DNA of 64,000 nt from Orenia metallireducens. Its GTDB lineage: Bacteria; Bacillota; Halanaerobiia; Halobacteroidales; Halobacteroidaceae. Made by a program: the position numbers and the translations under genes. The notes beneath the pieces are model-generated. The model made no database searches. It saw nothing but the letters and a program-made list of their open reading frames with translations, and was not told the DNA's origin. The stretch's first letter is position 1, and the number at the start of each line of letters is the position of its first letter. The stretch spans positions 16,012 through 80,011 of the forward strand of contig NZ_PVNB01000020.1 in NCBI RefSeq assembly GCF_003001995.1, in the 5' to 3' direction. Below are positions 29,817-37,510 of this stretch, piece by piece.

Positions 29817-30290
29817 ATGGTATTTATCAGCCCTACAGAGGGTAAGTTGAGTTTTGAACAGACCTACAGCAGCATTGTTGATTTTGTGCAGAGTCTACCT
29901 GAATGTAACTATCAGTTGATTATTGGTAGTGATTCTCAACCAAGTGAAAGGATTGTCTTGGTAACTACTATAATTATCTATCGTGAAGGAAAAGGAGCTA
30001 GGTTTTATTACATCAAAGATGAATTAAATCCACAACTGACCTTTCAGCAGAGAATCTATTATGAGACTGCAAGAAGCTTAGAGCTAGCAAGCAAGTTAAA
30101 AGATAAAATATCAGCAGAAGAGTCTATTTGGGATTTGGATATAGAGGTTCATCTTGATGTAGGAAGAAGAGGAAAGACCAAGCAATTAATTAATGAAGTG
30201 GTAGGAATGGTAGTTGGCAGTGGGTATAAGGCAAGAATTAAGCCTTTAGCCTATGGAGCCTCTAGTGTTGCTGATAGATATACTAAGTAA
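29817..30290 (+). CDS. RNase H-like YkuK family (DUF458) protein
   Basis: This 157-residue protein has YQLIIGSDSQPSERIVLVTTIIIYREGKGARFYY at about residues 35-70, a mid-region with RIYYETARSLELA and the C-terminal HLDVGRRGKTKQLINEVVGMV. The pattern matches DUF458, predicted to be RNase H-like, with Asp residues in the core. Activity is not established. The start codon abuts the rsmA stop. It occupies the place of yabG in Bacillus. Confidence 0.8.
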   Translation: MVFISPTEGKLSFEQTYSSIVDFVQSLPECNYQLIIGSDSQPSERIVLVTTIIIYREGKGARFYYIKDELNPQLTFQQRIYYETARSLELASKLKDKISAEESIWDLDIEVHLDVGRRGKTKQLINEVVGMVVGSGYKARIKPLAYGASSVADRYTK

Positions 30291-30318
30291 TTATTAGCAT
30301 ATAAGGAAATTAGTTTAT

Positions 30319-30347
30319 TTGACTTATTTCTTTAATTTTGGTATAAT
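30319..30347 (+). promoter_or_regulatory. Strong sigma-A promoter of veg
   Basis: TTGACT (30319-30324), a 17-base spacer and TATAAT (30342-30347) lie 33 bases before the veg start. Bacillus subtilis veg is also known for an exceptionally strong promoter. Confidence 0.85.
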
Positions 30348-30379
30348 TAGTAATAGTAATTCCAGAAGGGTGGGTCAAC

Positions 30380-30646
30380 ATGTCAGATAATATTTTAGGT
30401 CAAATTAAGAGTGACTTAGACTCCTTTGTTGGAAAAAAGGTGAGATTAAAAGCCAATCAAGGTCGGCGTAAGATTATTGAAAAAGAAGGAATTTTGGAAC
30501 AAACATATCCAAAGGTATTTGTAGTTAAGGTTGATGAAGATCAAACTCCTAGACGTATTTCATATAGTTATGCAGATGTGTTAACGGAAACTGTTGAAGT
30601 GAAGATTAAAGATAATAATATGAAAATTGGATGTATTAGTGTTTAA
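30380..30646 (+). CDS. veg: Veg family protein
   Basis: This small basic protein is 88 residues long, with LGQIKSDLDSFVGKKVRLKA and RRKIIEKEGILEQTYPKVFVVKV, then RISYSYADVLTETVEV. In Bacillus subtilis, Veg stimulates biofilm matrix gene expression by inhibiting SinR; relevance here is unknown. It follows the rsmA region as in Bacillus and is the last conserved gene before the accessory island. It has its own promoter and terminator. Confidence 0.93.
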   Translation: MSDNILGQIKSDLDSFVGKKVRLKANQGRRKIIEKEGILEQTYPKVFVVKVDEDQTPRRISYSYADVLTETVEVKIKDNNMKIGCISV

Positions 30647-30652
30647 GTTTTT

Positions 30653-30692
30653 AAACTAGCTGTGACCAGTGGTTGCAGCTAGTTTTCTTTTT
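30653..30692 (+). terminator. Intrinsic terminator after veg
   Basis: Arms AAACTAGCTG (30653-30662) and CAGCTAGTTT (30676-30685) are followed by TCTTTTTT. Confidence 0.9.
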
Positions 30693-30752
30693 TGTCATAT
30701 ATTAATTTAAGTATAATATTTATTCTGCTAGTATAAATTCTATCGATTAATG

Positions 30753-30889
30753 GGTATATTGCGACACTTTTTGAGTTTAAGTATAAGATTAAGTATAAGT
30801 CTAAGGATAGTTTAAGCAATGTTTTTATGATTTACTCAAACTTAATCTTAGCCTTATACTTAGTTGCAAAGTGTCGTAATATCTCTCTA
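30753..30889. mobile_element. MITE-like element with TTGCGACACTTT ends, core C
   Basis: The ends are ATATTGCGACACTTT (30756-30770) and AAAGTGTCGTAATAT (30868-30882). The core is an imperfect hairpin: GAGTTTAAGTATAAGATTAAG on the left, ACTCAAACTTAATCTTAG on the right. It is identical to the element at 36213 over its whole length except for one base (A versus G at 30819). No coding capacity. Confidence 0.8.
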
Positions 30890-30949
30890 GTGTATCAGTT
30901 TTTAATAGCAGAAGGTCTAAATATAATAGGATTTTTATTCCCTCTTATC

Positions 30950-30978
30950 ACAAAAGTAAGGTTAGTGAATATACTGTA
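30950..30978 (+). promoter_or_regulatory. Possible sigma-K-like promoter of the protease gene
   Basis: ACA (30950-30952), 17 bases and TATACTGTA (30970-30978) match the ACA-N16-CATANNNTA pattern with one mismatch at the first position of the -10 box. Confidence 0.4.
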
Positions 30979-31004
30979 TTAACTGAAAGGGGGGATATAG
31001 AAGA

Positions 31005-32012
31005 ATGAGTGATATTAAGAACATAATAGATAAATATGTAGAGAATATTCTTTCTTTAGATAATGTAGTTGGAGTAGGGCAAGGATATAAAGAGGTTGGA
31101 GGCAGAAGGACTAATGAAGAGTGTGTGGTAGTCTTAGTTGAAAATAAGATGGATGCTCAGAGTTTAAATGAAAGTCATATCATACCACAAAGTTTAGAGA
31201 ATCAGAAGACTGATGTTATAGAGGTTGGCAAAGTTGAGTTATTAGCAAGTGATGACAAGATGAGAATAACTAAGTTAAGACCTGCTCAACCAGGAGTCAG
31301 TATTGGTCATTATAAGATTACAGCGGGGACTTTTGGAGCAGTAGTTAAAGATAAGAAGACTGGAGAGCCGCTTATCTTATCAAATAATCATGTTTTAGCC
31401 AATATTACAAATGGTAGTGATGGTAGGGCAAGTAAAGGAGACCCTATCTTACAACCAGGTAGCTATGATGGTGGTAATGAGCAGGAGGATGTAATAGCGT
31501 ATTTAGAGCGTTTTATGCCTATTTATAATGATCAACCACCTGCTTGTCCTTTAATGTCTGGATTCAATCAAGTATTAAAGGGTTTAGGAAGATTAATTGG
31601 AGCCCCTTATGAGGTTAGACGATCATCGATAAATAATAAGGTAGATTGTGCTGTTGCTAAACCAAAGGATCGGGAATTGATTAATTCAGAGATTCTAGGA
31701 ATTGGAGAGGTAGCAGGAGTAGCTGAACCAGAATTAAAGATGTTAGTTAGAAAGAGTGGGAGAACCAGTGGGCTAACATCAGCTAAAATTAAAGCTGTTA
31801 ATGCTACTATTAAAGTTCAATTATCTGCTGAGGAGTCTGCTGTCTTTACAGACCAGATTATAACAGAGCCTTTTTCTAAACCTGGTGATAGTGGTGCATT
31901 AGTGGTAAATAAAGATAATGAGGCTGTTGGTTTACTTTTTGCAGGTTCAGATAAGAGTACAATCTGTAATAAGATAAATAATGTCTTAACTGCCCTAAAC
32001 ATAACCTTTTAA
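31005..32012 (+). CDS. Trypsin-like serine protease domain protein, cytoplasmic-type
   Basis: This 335-residue protein has no signal peptide. An N-terminal domain of about 90 residues (NVVGVGQGYKEVGGRRTNEECVVV) precedes a chymotrypsin-fold protease. The probable triad is His129 in LSNNHVLA, Asp214 in KVDCAVA and Ser296 in KPGDSGALV. The conserved RKSGRTSGLT segment lies before Ser. Proteins of this plan occur next to spore and surface genes in clostridia, but the substrate is unknown. GGGGGGATA precedes the start and a sigma-K-like promoter lies upstream. Confidence 0.8.
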   Translation: MSDIKNIIDKYVENILSLDNVVGVGQGYKEVGGRRTNEECVVVLVENKMDAQSLNESHIIPQSLENQKTDVIEVGKVELLASDDKMRITKLRPAQPGVSIGHYKITAGTFGAVVKDKKTGEPLILSNNHVLANITNGSDGRASKGDPILQPGSYDGGNEQEDVIAYLERFMPIYNDQPPACPLMSGFNQVLKGLGRLIGAPYEVRRSSINNKVDCAVAKPKDRELINSEILGIGEVAGVAEPELKMLVRKSGRTSGLTSAKIKAVNATIKVQLSAEESAVFTDQIITEPFSKPGDSGALVVNKDNEAVGLLFAGSDKSTICNKINNVLTALNITF

Positions 32013-32032
32013 TTTGTATATTTTAATTATTT

Positions 32033-32056
32033 GCAGACATATGTCTGCTTTTTTTT
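32033..32056 (+). terminator. Intrinsic terminator after the protease gene
   Basis: The palindrome GCAGACATATGTCTGC (32033-32048) is followed by TTTTTTTT. Confidence 0.9.
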
Positions 32057-32178
32057 ATTTTGCTAAGGATAAATTTTAGCTTTGATTTTATCTTATTATA
32101 CTGCCATAAGTTACATTCTGATTTTAAATTGCTATATGGTATAATAAAATTAAGCATGAAAAGTACAGGGGGGAGTAG

Positions 32179-32958
32179 ATGGAACTAGAGAAAATAATAA
32201 CATGGATACTTATTTTTGCACTAATTATGCCCACAATAGTGTTAGTTAGTACAGGTACTGCTTATGCCTTTGGAGGATTAGACTTAGATGATAATATTTT
32301 AAATATTTTAAAGGCTTTTTTTGCTTTATTCTTTCTGGGGAAGATGGTAGGTGATAAGAGTCCTACTTCAGAGCCTATAACTGATCAAACTGATAATTCT
32401 GCTATTCAAAATGGCAATGGTGAGCAGAGTAGTAATTCGACATCACAGGAAGAAATTGAGCCAGATAATCAAACCCCTTCAACAGAAAGTGAAGATGTTA
32501 CAAAAGATGATGGAGTAGAGATAATCGAGAATGAAGACTGGACAGAGATGAAGGTATATTCATTGAGTAGAGATGAAGAGCTTATGTTAGATCTTTTGAA
32601 TAAGGAAAGAATTAAGGAGGGATTAAATCCTCTTAAAATTGATTTTAGATTGGTTCAAGTGGCTAGAGCAAAGAGTCAAAATATGATTGATGAAGGTTAT
32701 TTTAGCCATTTTTCGCCTAATCCTAACTATGGTTCACCCTTTGACATGATGAAAAAATTAGGTATTGATTATTACTTAGCTGGTGAGAACATAGCAGGAG
32801 CACCTAATGTACAATGGGCACATAATAGTTTGATGGAGAGTCCCAGTCATAAAGATAATATTCTTCATCCTGATTATACCCATATAGGAATTGGAATTGT
32901 TAATGGTGGACCTTACGGCAAGATGTTTTCTCAAGAATTTGCTGATTTAGTTAATTAA
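32179..32958 (+). CDS. CAP (SCP/PR1) domain secreted protein
   Basis: An N-terminal hydrophobic segment (residues 8-30, ending TAYAFGG) acts as signal peptide or anchor, and a second hydrophobic stretch (residues 42-54) follows. Residues about 60-125 are an acidic, Gln/Ser-rich linker. The C-terminal CAP domain is typical: LLNKERIKEGLNPLKID, GYFSHFSPN (metal-site His), AGENIA and SPSHKDNILHPDYTHIGIG. Related YkwD-type proteins are found at the envelope and spores. It has an extended -10 sequence (TGGTATAAT) rather than a sigma-K site. Confidence 0.88.
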   Translation: MELEKIITWILIFALIMPTIVLVSTGTAYAFGGLDLDDNILNILKAFFALFFLGKMVGDKSPTSEPITDQTDNSAIQNGNGEQSSNSTSQEEIEPDNQTPSTESEDVTKDDGVEIIENEDWTEMKVYSLSRDEELMLDLLNKERIKEGLNPLKIDFRLVQVARAKSQNMIDEGYFSHFSPNPNYGSPFDMMKKLGIDYYLAGENIAGAPNVQWAHNSLMESPSHKDNILHPDYTHIGIGIVNGGPYGKMFSQEFADLVN

Positions 32959-32975
32959 TTTTTTGATTTTTATAT

Positions 32976-33018
32976 AAAAAGAGTAGCTTGCAAACATTTG
33001 CAAGCTACTCTTTTTATA
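32976..33018 (+). terminator. Strong terminator after the CAP gene
   Basis: A 17-bp stem (AAAAAGAGTAGCTTGCAAA versus TTTGCAAGCTACTCTTTTT) ends in a T-run, and it can work in both directions. Confidence 0.9.
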
Positions 33019-33137
33019 TTTTACTAAATCTTAAACTCTAATCTATAAAGACGTGTTTAAATTAGATTATAGAATGATAAATCTATACATAGCTGAATCT
33101 ATTATCTATTAGATTTATTTAGTATATAATTTTTATC

Positions 33138-33168
33138 TTAACATTATTTCAATTTTTTTCATAAAATA
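33138..33168 (+). promoter_or_regulatory. Sigma-K-like promoter
   Basis: TTAACATT, with ACA at 33141-33143, then 16 bases and CATAAAATA (33160-33168), an exact match to the CATANNNTA -10 box, lies before the 62-residue membrane protein gene. Confidence 0.65.
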
Positions 33169-33242
33169 TAAGAAAGATAAGCTTTTTAATGATTACTGGA
33201 ATATGAGTTATTACTAAATATTAGAAAGGAGGTTAGTAGTCA

Positions 33243-33431
33243 ATGGGAGGGAATTATCTTATAATCATAATATCTATTATAATTTTATATTTTTTCTCTA
33301 GATTGTATTTATATTATTTGCTTGAGAGTCTGTATAATAGAAGCTATCTAGCAAAGGAAGAGACTGATATTGATATAGATAAGATTAAAGATGACTATAT
33401 TAAATTGTTTGATCAAAAATATCTATCTTAA
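33243..33431 (+). CDS. Small membrane protein of unknown function
   Basis: The 62-residue product has one membrane helix (residues 5-26, IIIISIIILYFFSRLYLYYLL) followed by a charged tail. AAAGGAGG lies 11 bases before the ATG. I do not recognise the family. A sigma-K-like promoter precedes it, so it is a candidate small spore-surface or mother-cell membrane protein. Confidence 0.6.
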   Translation: MGGNYLIIIISIIILYFFSRLYLYYLLESLYNRSYLAKEETDIDIDKIKDDYIKLFDQKYLS

Positions 33432-33508
33432 GTAAGCATTATATGAATATTTTAATAATTATCTCTTAAATTACCTTATATTATATATATTTACACTATA
33501 TTTTATTA

Positions 33509-33536
33509 ACAGATTGGCCGAGGGGGTCATATTATG
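33509..33536 (+). promoter_or_regulatory. Sigma-K-like promoter
   Basis: ACA (33509-33511), exactly 16 bases and CATATTATG (33528-33536) lie before the first Cys-rich gene. The surrounding TTAACA and GTCATA match the site before the gene at 34847. Confidence 0.55.
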
Positions 33537-33591
33537 TACTGTTAAAAGAGAGAAATTTAATTATTTATGATTAATAAGGAGGTATGTAAGG

Positions 33592-33840
33592 ATGGCGAAT
33601 ACTTGTAGAGATGACTTAAGACGTTTATTGGAGAGGATAAAGGATACTGATGAGCAGGTTGATATTATTATTCAATCAGGAGAGGACTGCTGCGAATTTA
33701 CTGGCTGCATCTGTGAGGTTGATGACTGTTTTGTAGTATTAATTGATACTAAGCATGGAACTTGTATTAGAACTTATATCTTGCTTGATTGTATCTGTGC
33801 CCTTGTTCATCCAGCACAAACTTGTTGCGACGAATATTAA
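33592..33840 (+). CDS. Cys-rich LSm/DUF2642-like small protein 1
   Basis: This 82-residue protein is the first of four single-domain paralogues. The pattern CRDDLRRLLERIKD, then VDIIIQSGEDCCEFTGCICEVDDCFVVLID and a C-terminal RTYILLDCICALVHP is that of a five-strand small beta-barrel (strand, G-turn, 'fxGxixevxddfvvL', 'yIlldxIcai'). Cysteines sit on strands at CC, CIC and C. It has nine or more cysteines, so disulphide or metal cross-linking is likely. The likely role is in a cross-linked spore coat layer. AAGGAGG precedes the ATG. Confidence 0.75.
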   Translation: MANTCRDDLRRLLERIKDTDEQVDIIIQSGEDCCEFTGCICEVDDCFVVLIDTKHGTCIRTYILLDCICALVHPAQTCCDEY

Positions 33841-33875
33841 GAAGAGATACTTATAAAATTCAATATTTAAGGAAG

Positions 33876-33905
33876 AGAGATAAGAATATTCTTATCTCTT
33901 TTTTT
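33876..33905 (+). terminator. Terminator after Cys-rich protein 1
   Basis: The 24-base palindrome with arm AGAGATAAGAAT (33876-33899) is followed by six T residues. Confidence 0.9.
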
Positions 33906-33974
33906 AACACATTGCTTTTATTTATCTAACAAATCTCTGTTGTGATGGATAATAATTAAAAAATTATTTTATTA

Positions 33975-34002
33975 ACATATTCTGATATAGAGCAATAGTA
34001 TG
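33975..34002 (+). promoter_or_regulatory. Sigma-K-like promoter, degenerate
   Basis: ACA (33975-33977), 16 bases and AATAGTATG (33994-34002) lie in a region nearly identical to the promoter at 34786; the -10 C is changed. Confidence 0.4.
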
Positions 34003-34033
34003 TATTAACTTTAAATGAAAGGAGGGAAAAAGG

Positions 34034-34339
34034 ATGAGTGAAGAAGTTGAAATTCAAGGATGTGATTCTCGTAGAGGTAATTCTCGCAGGGGTGGTTCTT
34101 GTAGAGATGATTTAGTTAGGTTATTAAATAAAATTAAAGATACTAGTGAAGAAGTAACTATTATTATCCAATCTGGTGAAGGTTGTTGTGAAATAACAGG
34201 ATGTATCTGTGAAATTGATGAGTGCTTTGTAGTATTAATTGATAGTAATCATGTATGTGTAAGAAGCTATATTTTATTAGATAAGATCTGTGCTATAGTC
34301 CATCCAGCAAAGGGTTGTAAACACAGACCTAGAGATTAG
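34034..34339 (+). CDS. Cys-rich LSm/DUF2642-like small protein 2
   Basis: This 101-residue paralogue has an N-terminal extension EVEIQGCDSRRGNSRRGGS before CRDDLVRLLNKIKD. The barrel core VTIIIQSGEGCCEITGCICEIDECFVVLID is conserved. The C terminus is basic (KGCKHRPRD). It is nearly identical to the protein at 34847 over the core, which points to a recent duplication that included the promoter. AAAGGAGGG precedes the ATG. Confidence 0.75.
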   Translation: MSEEVEIQGCDSRRGNSRRGGSCRDDLVRLLNKIKDTSEEVTIIIQSGEGCCEITGCICEIDECFVVLIDSNHVCVRSYILLDKICAIVHPAKGCKHRPRD

Positions 34340-34394
34340 GTGGATTATTTCTTATTATTAAAAAGAGAAATTGATAAAATCTAATATTTACTTT

Positions 34395-34428
34395 GAAGAG
34401 ATAAGAGTTTCTTATCTCTTCTTTTTTT
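34395..34428 (+). terminator. Terminator after Cys-rich protein 2
   Basis: Arms GAAGAGATAAG and CTTATCTCTTC (34395-34421) are followed by TTTTTTT. Confidence 0.88.
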
Positions 34429-34429
34429 A

Positions 34430-34457
34430 ACACATTTAAAGACAGAGTCATACTATA
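34430..34457 (+). promoter_or_regulatory. Sigma-K-like promoter
   Basis: ACA (34430-34432), 16 bases and CATACTATA (34449-34457), an exact CATANNNTA box, start right after the upstream terminator. Confidence 0.65.
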
Positions 34458-34487
34458 TAACAAATAAAGAAGAGGAGGAGGGATATT

Positions 34488-34751
34488 ATGGAGGAGATTA
34501 GATTGGAGGATTGTGGTTCTTGTATTAAGTCATTGAAGAAATTATTGAATAAGATCAAGGATACAAATGAAGAGGTTACTATTATTATCCAATCAGGAGA
34601 GGATTGTTGTGATTTTACAGGATGTATCTGTGAGATTAATGATTGCTTTTTAGTATTAGTAGATGGTGATAATATCTGTGTAAAGACTTATATTCTATTA
34701 GATAAGATTTGTGCAGTTATTCATCCGGCAAAAGGTTGTCACAGATGCTAA
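34488..34751 (+). CDS. Cys-rich LSm/DUF2642-like small protein 3
   Basis: The 87-residue protein starts EEIRLEDCGSCIKSLKKLLNKIKD. It carries the core VTIIIQSGEDCCDFTGCICEINDCFLVLVD and ends with the strand KTYILLDKICAVIHP and a CHRC tail. Its N-terminal helix differs more from the others (GSCIKSLKK instead of CRDDLVR). It has the same Cys layout on predicted strands. It starts after GAGGAGGAGGG. Confidence 0.75.
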   Translation: MEEIRLEDCGSCIKSLKKLLNKIKDTNEEVTIIIQSGEDCCDFTGCICEINDCFLVLVDGDNICVKTYILLDKICAVIHPAKGCHRC

Positions 34752-34785
34752 TAGTCATCTAAAGGTTTAGCAATTATTTTTATTA

Positions 34786-34813
34786 ACATATTCTGATATA
34801 GAGTCATAGTATG
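34786..34813 (+). promoter_or_regulatory. Sigma-K-like promoter
   Basis: ACA (34786-34788), 16 bases and CATAGTATG (34805-34813) lie in sequence shared with the promoter region of the gene at 34034. Confidence 0.55.
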
Positions 34814-34846
34814 TATTAGTTTTAAATGAAAGGAGGGAGAAGAGAG

Positions 34847-35119
34847 ATGAGTGAAGTTGAAATTCAAGGGTATGATTCTTGTAGAGATGATTTAGTTAGA
34901 TTGTTAAATAAAATTAAAGATACTAATGAAGAAGTAACTATTATTATCCAATCTGGTGAAGGTTGTTGTGAAATAACAGGATGCATCTGCGAAATCGATG
35001 ATTGCTTTTTAGTATTAATTGATAGTAATCATGTATGTGTAAGAACTTATATCTTATTAGATAAGATCTGTGCTATAGTTCATCCAGCAAGAGAGTGTAG
35101 ACGTAGACCTAGAGATTAG
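34847..35119 (+). CDS. Cys-rich LSm/DUF2642-like small protein 4
   Basis: The 90-residue protein begins SEVEIQGYDSCRDDLVRLLNKIKD and carries the same core, ending ECRRRPRD. The ATG at 34847 is preceded by AAAGGAGGG at a suitable distance; an in-frame ATG at 34826 lies directly on that site. It is the closest relative of protein 2. It may be cotranscribed with the fused paralogue that follows, because only a hairpin without a T-run lies between them. Confidence 0.75.
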   Translation: MSEVEIQGYDSCRDDLVRLLNKIKDTNEEVTIIIQSGEGCCEITGCICEIDDCFLVLIDSNHVCVRTYILLDKICAIVHPARECRRRPRD

Positions 35120-35205
35120 ATAAATTGTTGTTAATATTAATCGGTTGGATAGCTTAAATTATCCAGCTGATTAATATTAAAATTTATTAGGAAGGAGGTC
35201 TAAAG

Positions 35206-36066
35206 ATGATAGATAGTGATTATGACTTGGAGCTGCTAGAACCGTTATTAGAAGAGCTGATAAATGAATTATTAAATCAGAAGAATCCAATGGTAAGTAA
35301 TCCTCCTACTCCTTCATTAAATGATTTCTCTCAGTTTGATATTTCCAATATTGATATTAGTGAGAAGGAGCTTGATAAATTATTAGACATATTAAAAGAG
35401 ATAAATTTGAAGTTGGAAGCTCAAGAAGCTAGAGAAAGGACAGGGGGTGAAAGAAGGGTGTCTAAAAGAGGAAGAAGTCAAGAAAACGAATTTGAAAGAG
35501 AGTTAATACATAATTTAAAAGAAGAATTGAAAGCAGAGTTGAAAAATGAATTAAGAGAGGAGTTACTTAAGCAGAAAGAAGATGATATATTTATTAATAA
35601 TTATAATAATAGTGGTGATTCTTATATTTTTAAAGATGAGTTGGCTAAACATGCAGAGAACTTTGATTTTGTAGAATTAACTGTGATTAGTGGCTCAGAC
35701 TGCTGTAAGATAGTTGGTATTTTATGCGAAGTTTATAGTGATTTTATAGTTTTAATAACTGAAGATAATAGTCGGATTAAGATATCAATAAGTAAGATAG
35801 TATCAGTCAGATTGCGTAATGATGGAGGAAGACGAAATAGATATAGTGAAGATGATGATAATCTAGATTATGAGGTTAATAGCATCAAATCAGATGATAA
35901 CTTCTCTTCTAAAGAAGAGAATAAAGACAAGGAGATAGCAGCTAAAAAAGAAGAAGATTTAGCTGATAGTAGTTCAATAGAGGAGGAGCAAGAGGTAGAG
36001 GATGATGATATAGATTCAGATTCTGGGCAGAAATCTGAAATGGAAAGAAAATTAAAAGTCTTATAA
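35206..36066 (+). CDS. Fused coiled-coil and LSm-like domain protein
   Basis: This acidic 286-residue protein has a helical N-terminal part (residues about 1-75) and a charged coiled coil near 85-128 (ELIHNLKEELKAELKNELREEL). A single LSm-like barrel lies near 145-205 (VELTVISGSDCCKIVGILCEVYSDFIVLI, then IKISISKIVSVRL), followed by an Asp/Glu-rich tail. The barrel keeps the CC pair but loses most other cysteines. It is probably a scaffold related to the small Cys-rich proteins. AGGAGG precedes the ATG. Confidence 0.65.
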   Translation: MIDSDYDLELLEPLLEELINELLNQKNPMVSNPPTPSLNDFSQFDISNIDISEKELDKLLDILKEINLKLEAQEARERTGGERRVSKRGRSQENEFERELIHNLKEELKAELKNELREELLKQKEDDIFINNYNNSGDSYIFKDELAKHAENFDFVELTVISGSDCCKIVGILCEVYSDFIVLITEDNSRIKISISKIVSVRLRNDGGRRNRYSEDDDNLDYEVNSIKSDDNFSSKEENKDKEIAAKKEEDLADSSSIEEEQEVEDDDIDSDSGQKSEMERKLKVL

Positions 36067-36080
36067 GAAAGGTTATTTTT

Positions 36081-36112
36081 AGAGAGATGTTAAAAGCAAC
36101 TCTCTTTTTTTT
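36081..36112 (+). terminator. Terminator after the fused protein gene
   Basis: AGAGAG (36081-36086) pairs with CTCTCT (36100-36105), followed by TTTTTTT. Confidence 0.65.
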
Positions 36113-36212
36113 GGTTATAAAGAATTGGATCAAGATTTCATATTGTGAATTATGAATAAATTTGTAATTTCATTATATTCTATATTTTTCAATTGTAAAT
36201 TAGAGTTTAATA

Positions 36213-36349
36213 GGTATATTGCGACACTTTTTGAGTTTAAGTATAAGATTAAGTATAAGTCTAAGGATAGTTTAAGCAGTGTTTTTATGATTTACTCAAA
36301 CTTAATCTTAGCCTTATACTTAGTTGCAAAGTGTCGTAATATCTCTCTA
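36213..36349. mobile_element. MITE-like element with TTGCGACACTTT ends, core D
   Basis: The ends ATATTGCGACACTTT (36216-36230) and AAAGTGTCGTAATAT (36328-36342) flank the same hairpin core as the element at 30753, differing by one base. The identity suggests recent movement or gene conversion. It lies between the fused protein gene and the Cys-rich two-domain gene. Confidence 0.8.
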
Positions 36350-36443
36350 TAAGGTCACACTAAAAGTTTATCATAAAGCTTACTAACTATAAGACTATAG
36401 TTGTAATTATTTAAAAGAGATATTTTGGTTTCTTATTCTATTC

Positions 36444-36471
36444 ACAAATTATTGGGGTATTTCGTATTATA
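36444..36471 (+). promoter_or_regulatory. Sigma-K-like promoter
   Basis: ACA (36444-36446), 16 bases and CGTATTATA (36463-36471) match with one mismatch. Confidence 0.5.
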
Positions 36472-36495
36472 ACTTAGGAAAGGAGGGTTGAATAG

Positions 36496-37341
36496 ATGAG
36501 TGGATTGATTGAAGGAAGTTATTGTAGTAAAGGACTGATAGAGCTGTTAGAGGATTTAAAGGTTGAAGCTGAGTTAGTTAGTATTATCATTCAAGCTGGT
36601 GGAGGGTGCTGTAGGCATAGAGGATGTATCTGTGAGATAATTGATTGTGCCACAGTTGTATTGGTAGATGATAGAGTTAAAGGTAAAGGAAGATGTGAAA
36701 GAACCTATATACCAATTGATTGTATATGTGCTATTGTAGTTTTTGAAGAGGGTAAAAGGATGGGATATGAAGCTAGAGATGATTTAGATAATTATAGCTT
36801 TCAAGATACAGATGAATTAAATAGAAAAGATAAAGTTGATACTCCACAAGAGGCAGCTTATGATGAAGATTATCAATATTATAATGAAGAGCCAGCTAAT
36901 ATTGGATGTAATGTATATGGATACGGAAGAAAGATCAGGATTAATGTAATGGGAAAAAGAACACTTTTATCGGTCAGTAAGGTCAATATAACGGAGTTAT
37001 CTATGGTAGTTCATGGTGAAAGGACCGATAATGAGAACTTCATTTATTACTTCCATAAAGATAATGTAGGAGAAAAGACCATAGAGCTATTATTATCTCC
37101 GTCATCTGTAGGTAAAATTGATGATGTTATCTATAATGAGCAAATAGAAGAAGCTAAGATTATTGGTACTGCTCTTTTATATATCAATGAAGAAGATAGA
37201 GGAGAGTGTGAGTTTGAATTATCTGTAAAAGAAGATATGGCTACAATGAATATAATCTGTGATGGAGAGGAAGTAGAGAGCCATACAGAACAACTGACTG
37301 GAGTCTGTAGCCCTGAACCTTTTAGTATTCAAATCTTTTGA
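36496..37341 (+). CDS. Two-domain protein: Cys-rich LSm-like plus beta-rich C-terminal domain
   Basis: The 281-residue protein has an N-terminal Cys-rich barrel (about residues 8-90: CSKGLIELLEDLKVEAELVSIIIQ..., GGCCR-type turn, CICEIIDCATVVLVDD, RTYIPIDCICAIVVF) related to proteins 1-4. A linker (about 95-150) follows. The C-terminal region (about 150-281) is predicted beta-rich and contains NIGCNVYGYGRKIRI and LTGVCSPEPFSIQIF. That C-terminal domain is unfamiliar to me. AAAGGAGGG precedes the start. Confidence 0.68.
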   Translation: MSGLIEGSYCSKGLIELLEDLKVEAELVSIIIQAGGGCCRHRGCICEIIDCATVVLVDDRVKGKGRCERTYIPIDCICAIVVFEEGKRMGYEARDDLDNYSFQDTDELNRKDKVDTPQEAAYDEDYQYYNEEPANIGCNVYGYGRKIRINVMGKRTLLSVSKVNITELSMVVHGERTDNENFIYYFHKDNVGEKTIELLLSPSSVGKIDDVIYNEQIEEAKIIGTALLYINEEDRGECEFELSVKEDMATMNIICDGEEVESHTEQLTGVCSPEPFSIQIF

Positions 37342-37373
37342 TTAGCTCAATAATTGAATCTCTGTTTTATTTT

Positions 37374-37417
37374 AACTTAATTAAAATATAATTATATTTT
37401 AATTAAGTTTTCTTTTT
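37374..37417 (+). terminator. Terminator after the two-domain protein gene
   Basis: A perfect 36-base palindrome (37374-37409, arm AACTTAATTAAAATATAA) is followed by TTCTTTTT. Confidence 0.85.
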
Positions 37418-37455
37418 GCCTGTAGCTTAAAATTAAAAAAATTTTATTCTTTGTA

Positions 37456-37482
37456 ACACTTTTTTCCTTAATGCATAATATA
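37456..37482 (+). promoter_or_regulatory. Sigma-K-like promoter
   Basis: ACA (37456-37458), 15 bases and CATAATATA (37474-37482), an exact -10 box, lie before the acidic repeat protein gene. Confidence 0.6.
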
Positions 37483-37510
37483 TACCAAATAATAAAAAGG
37501 AGGAATGTTA

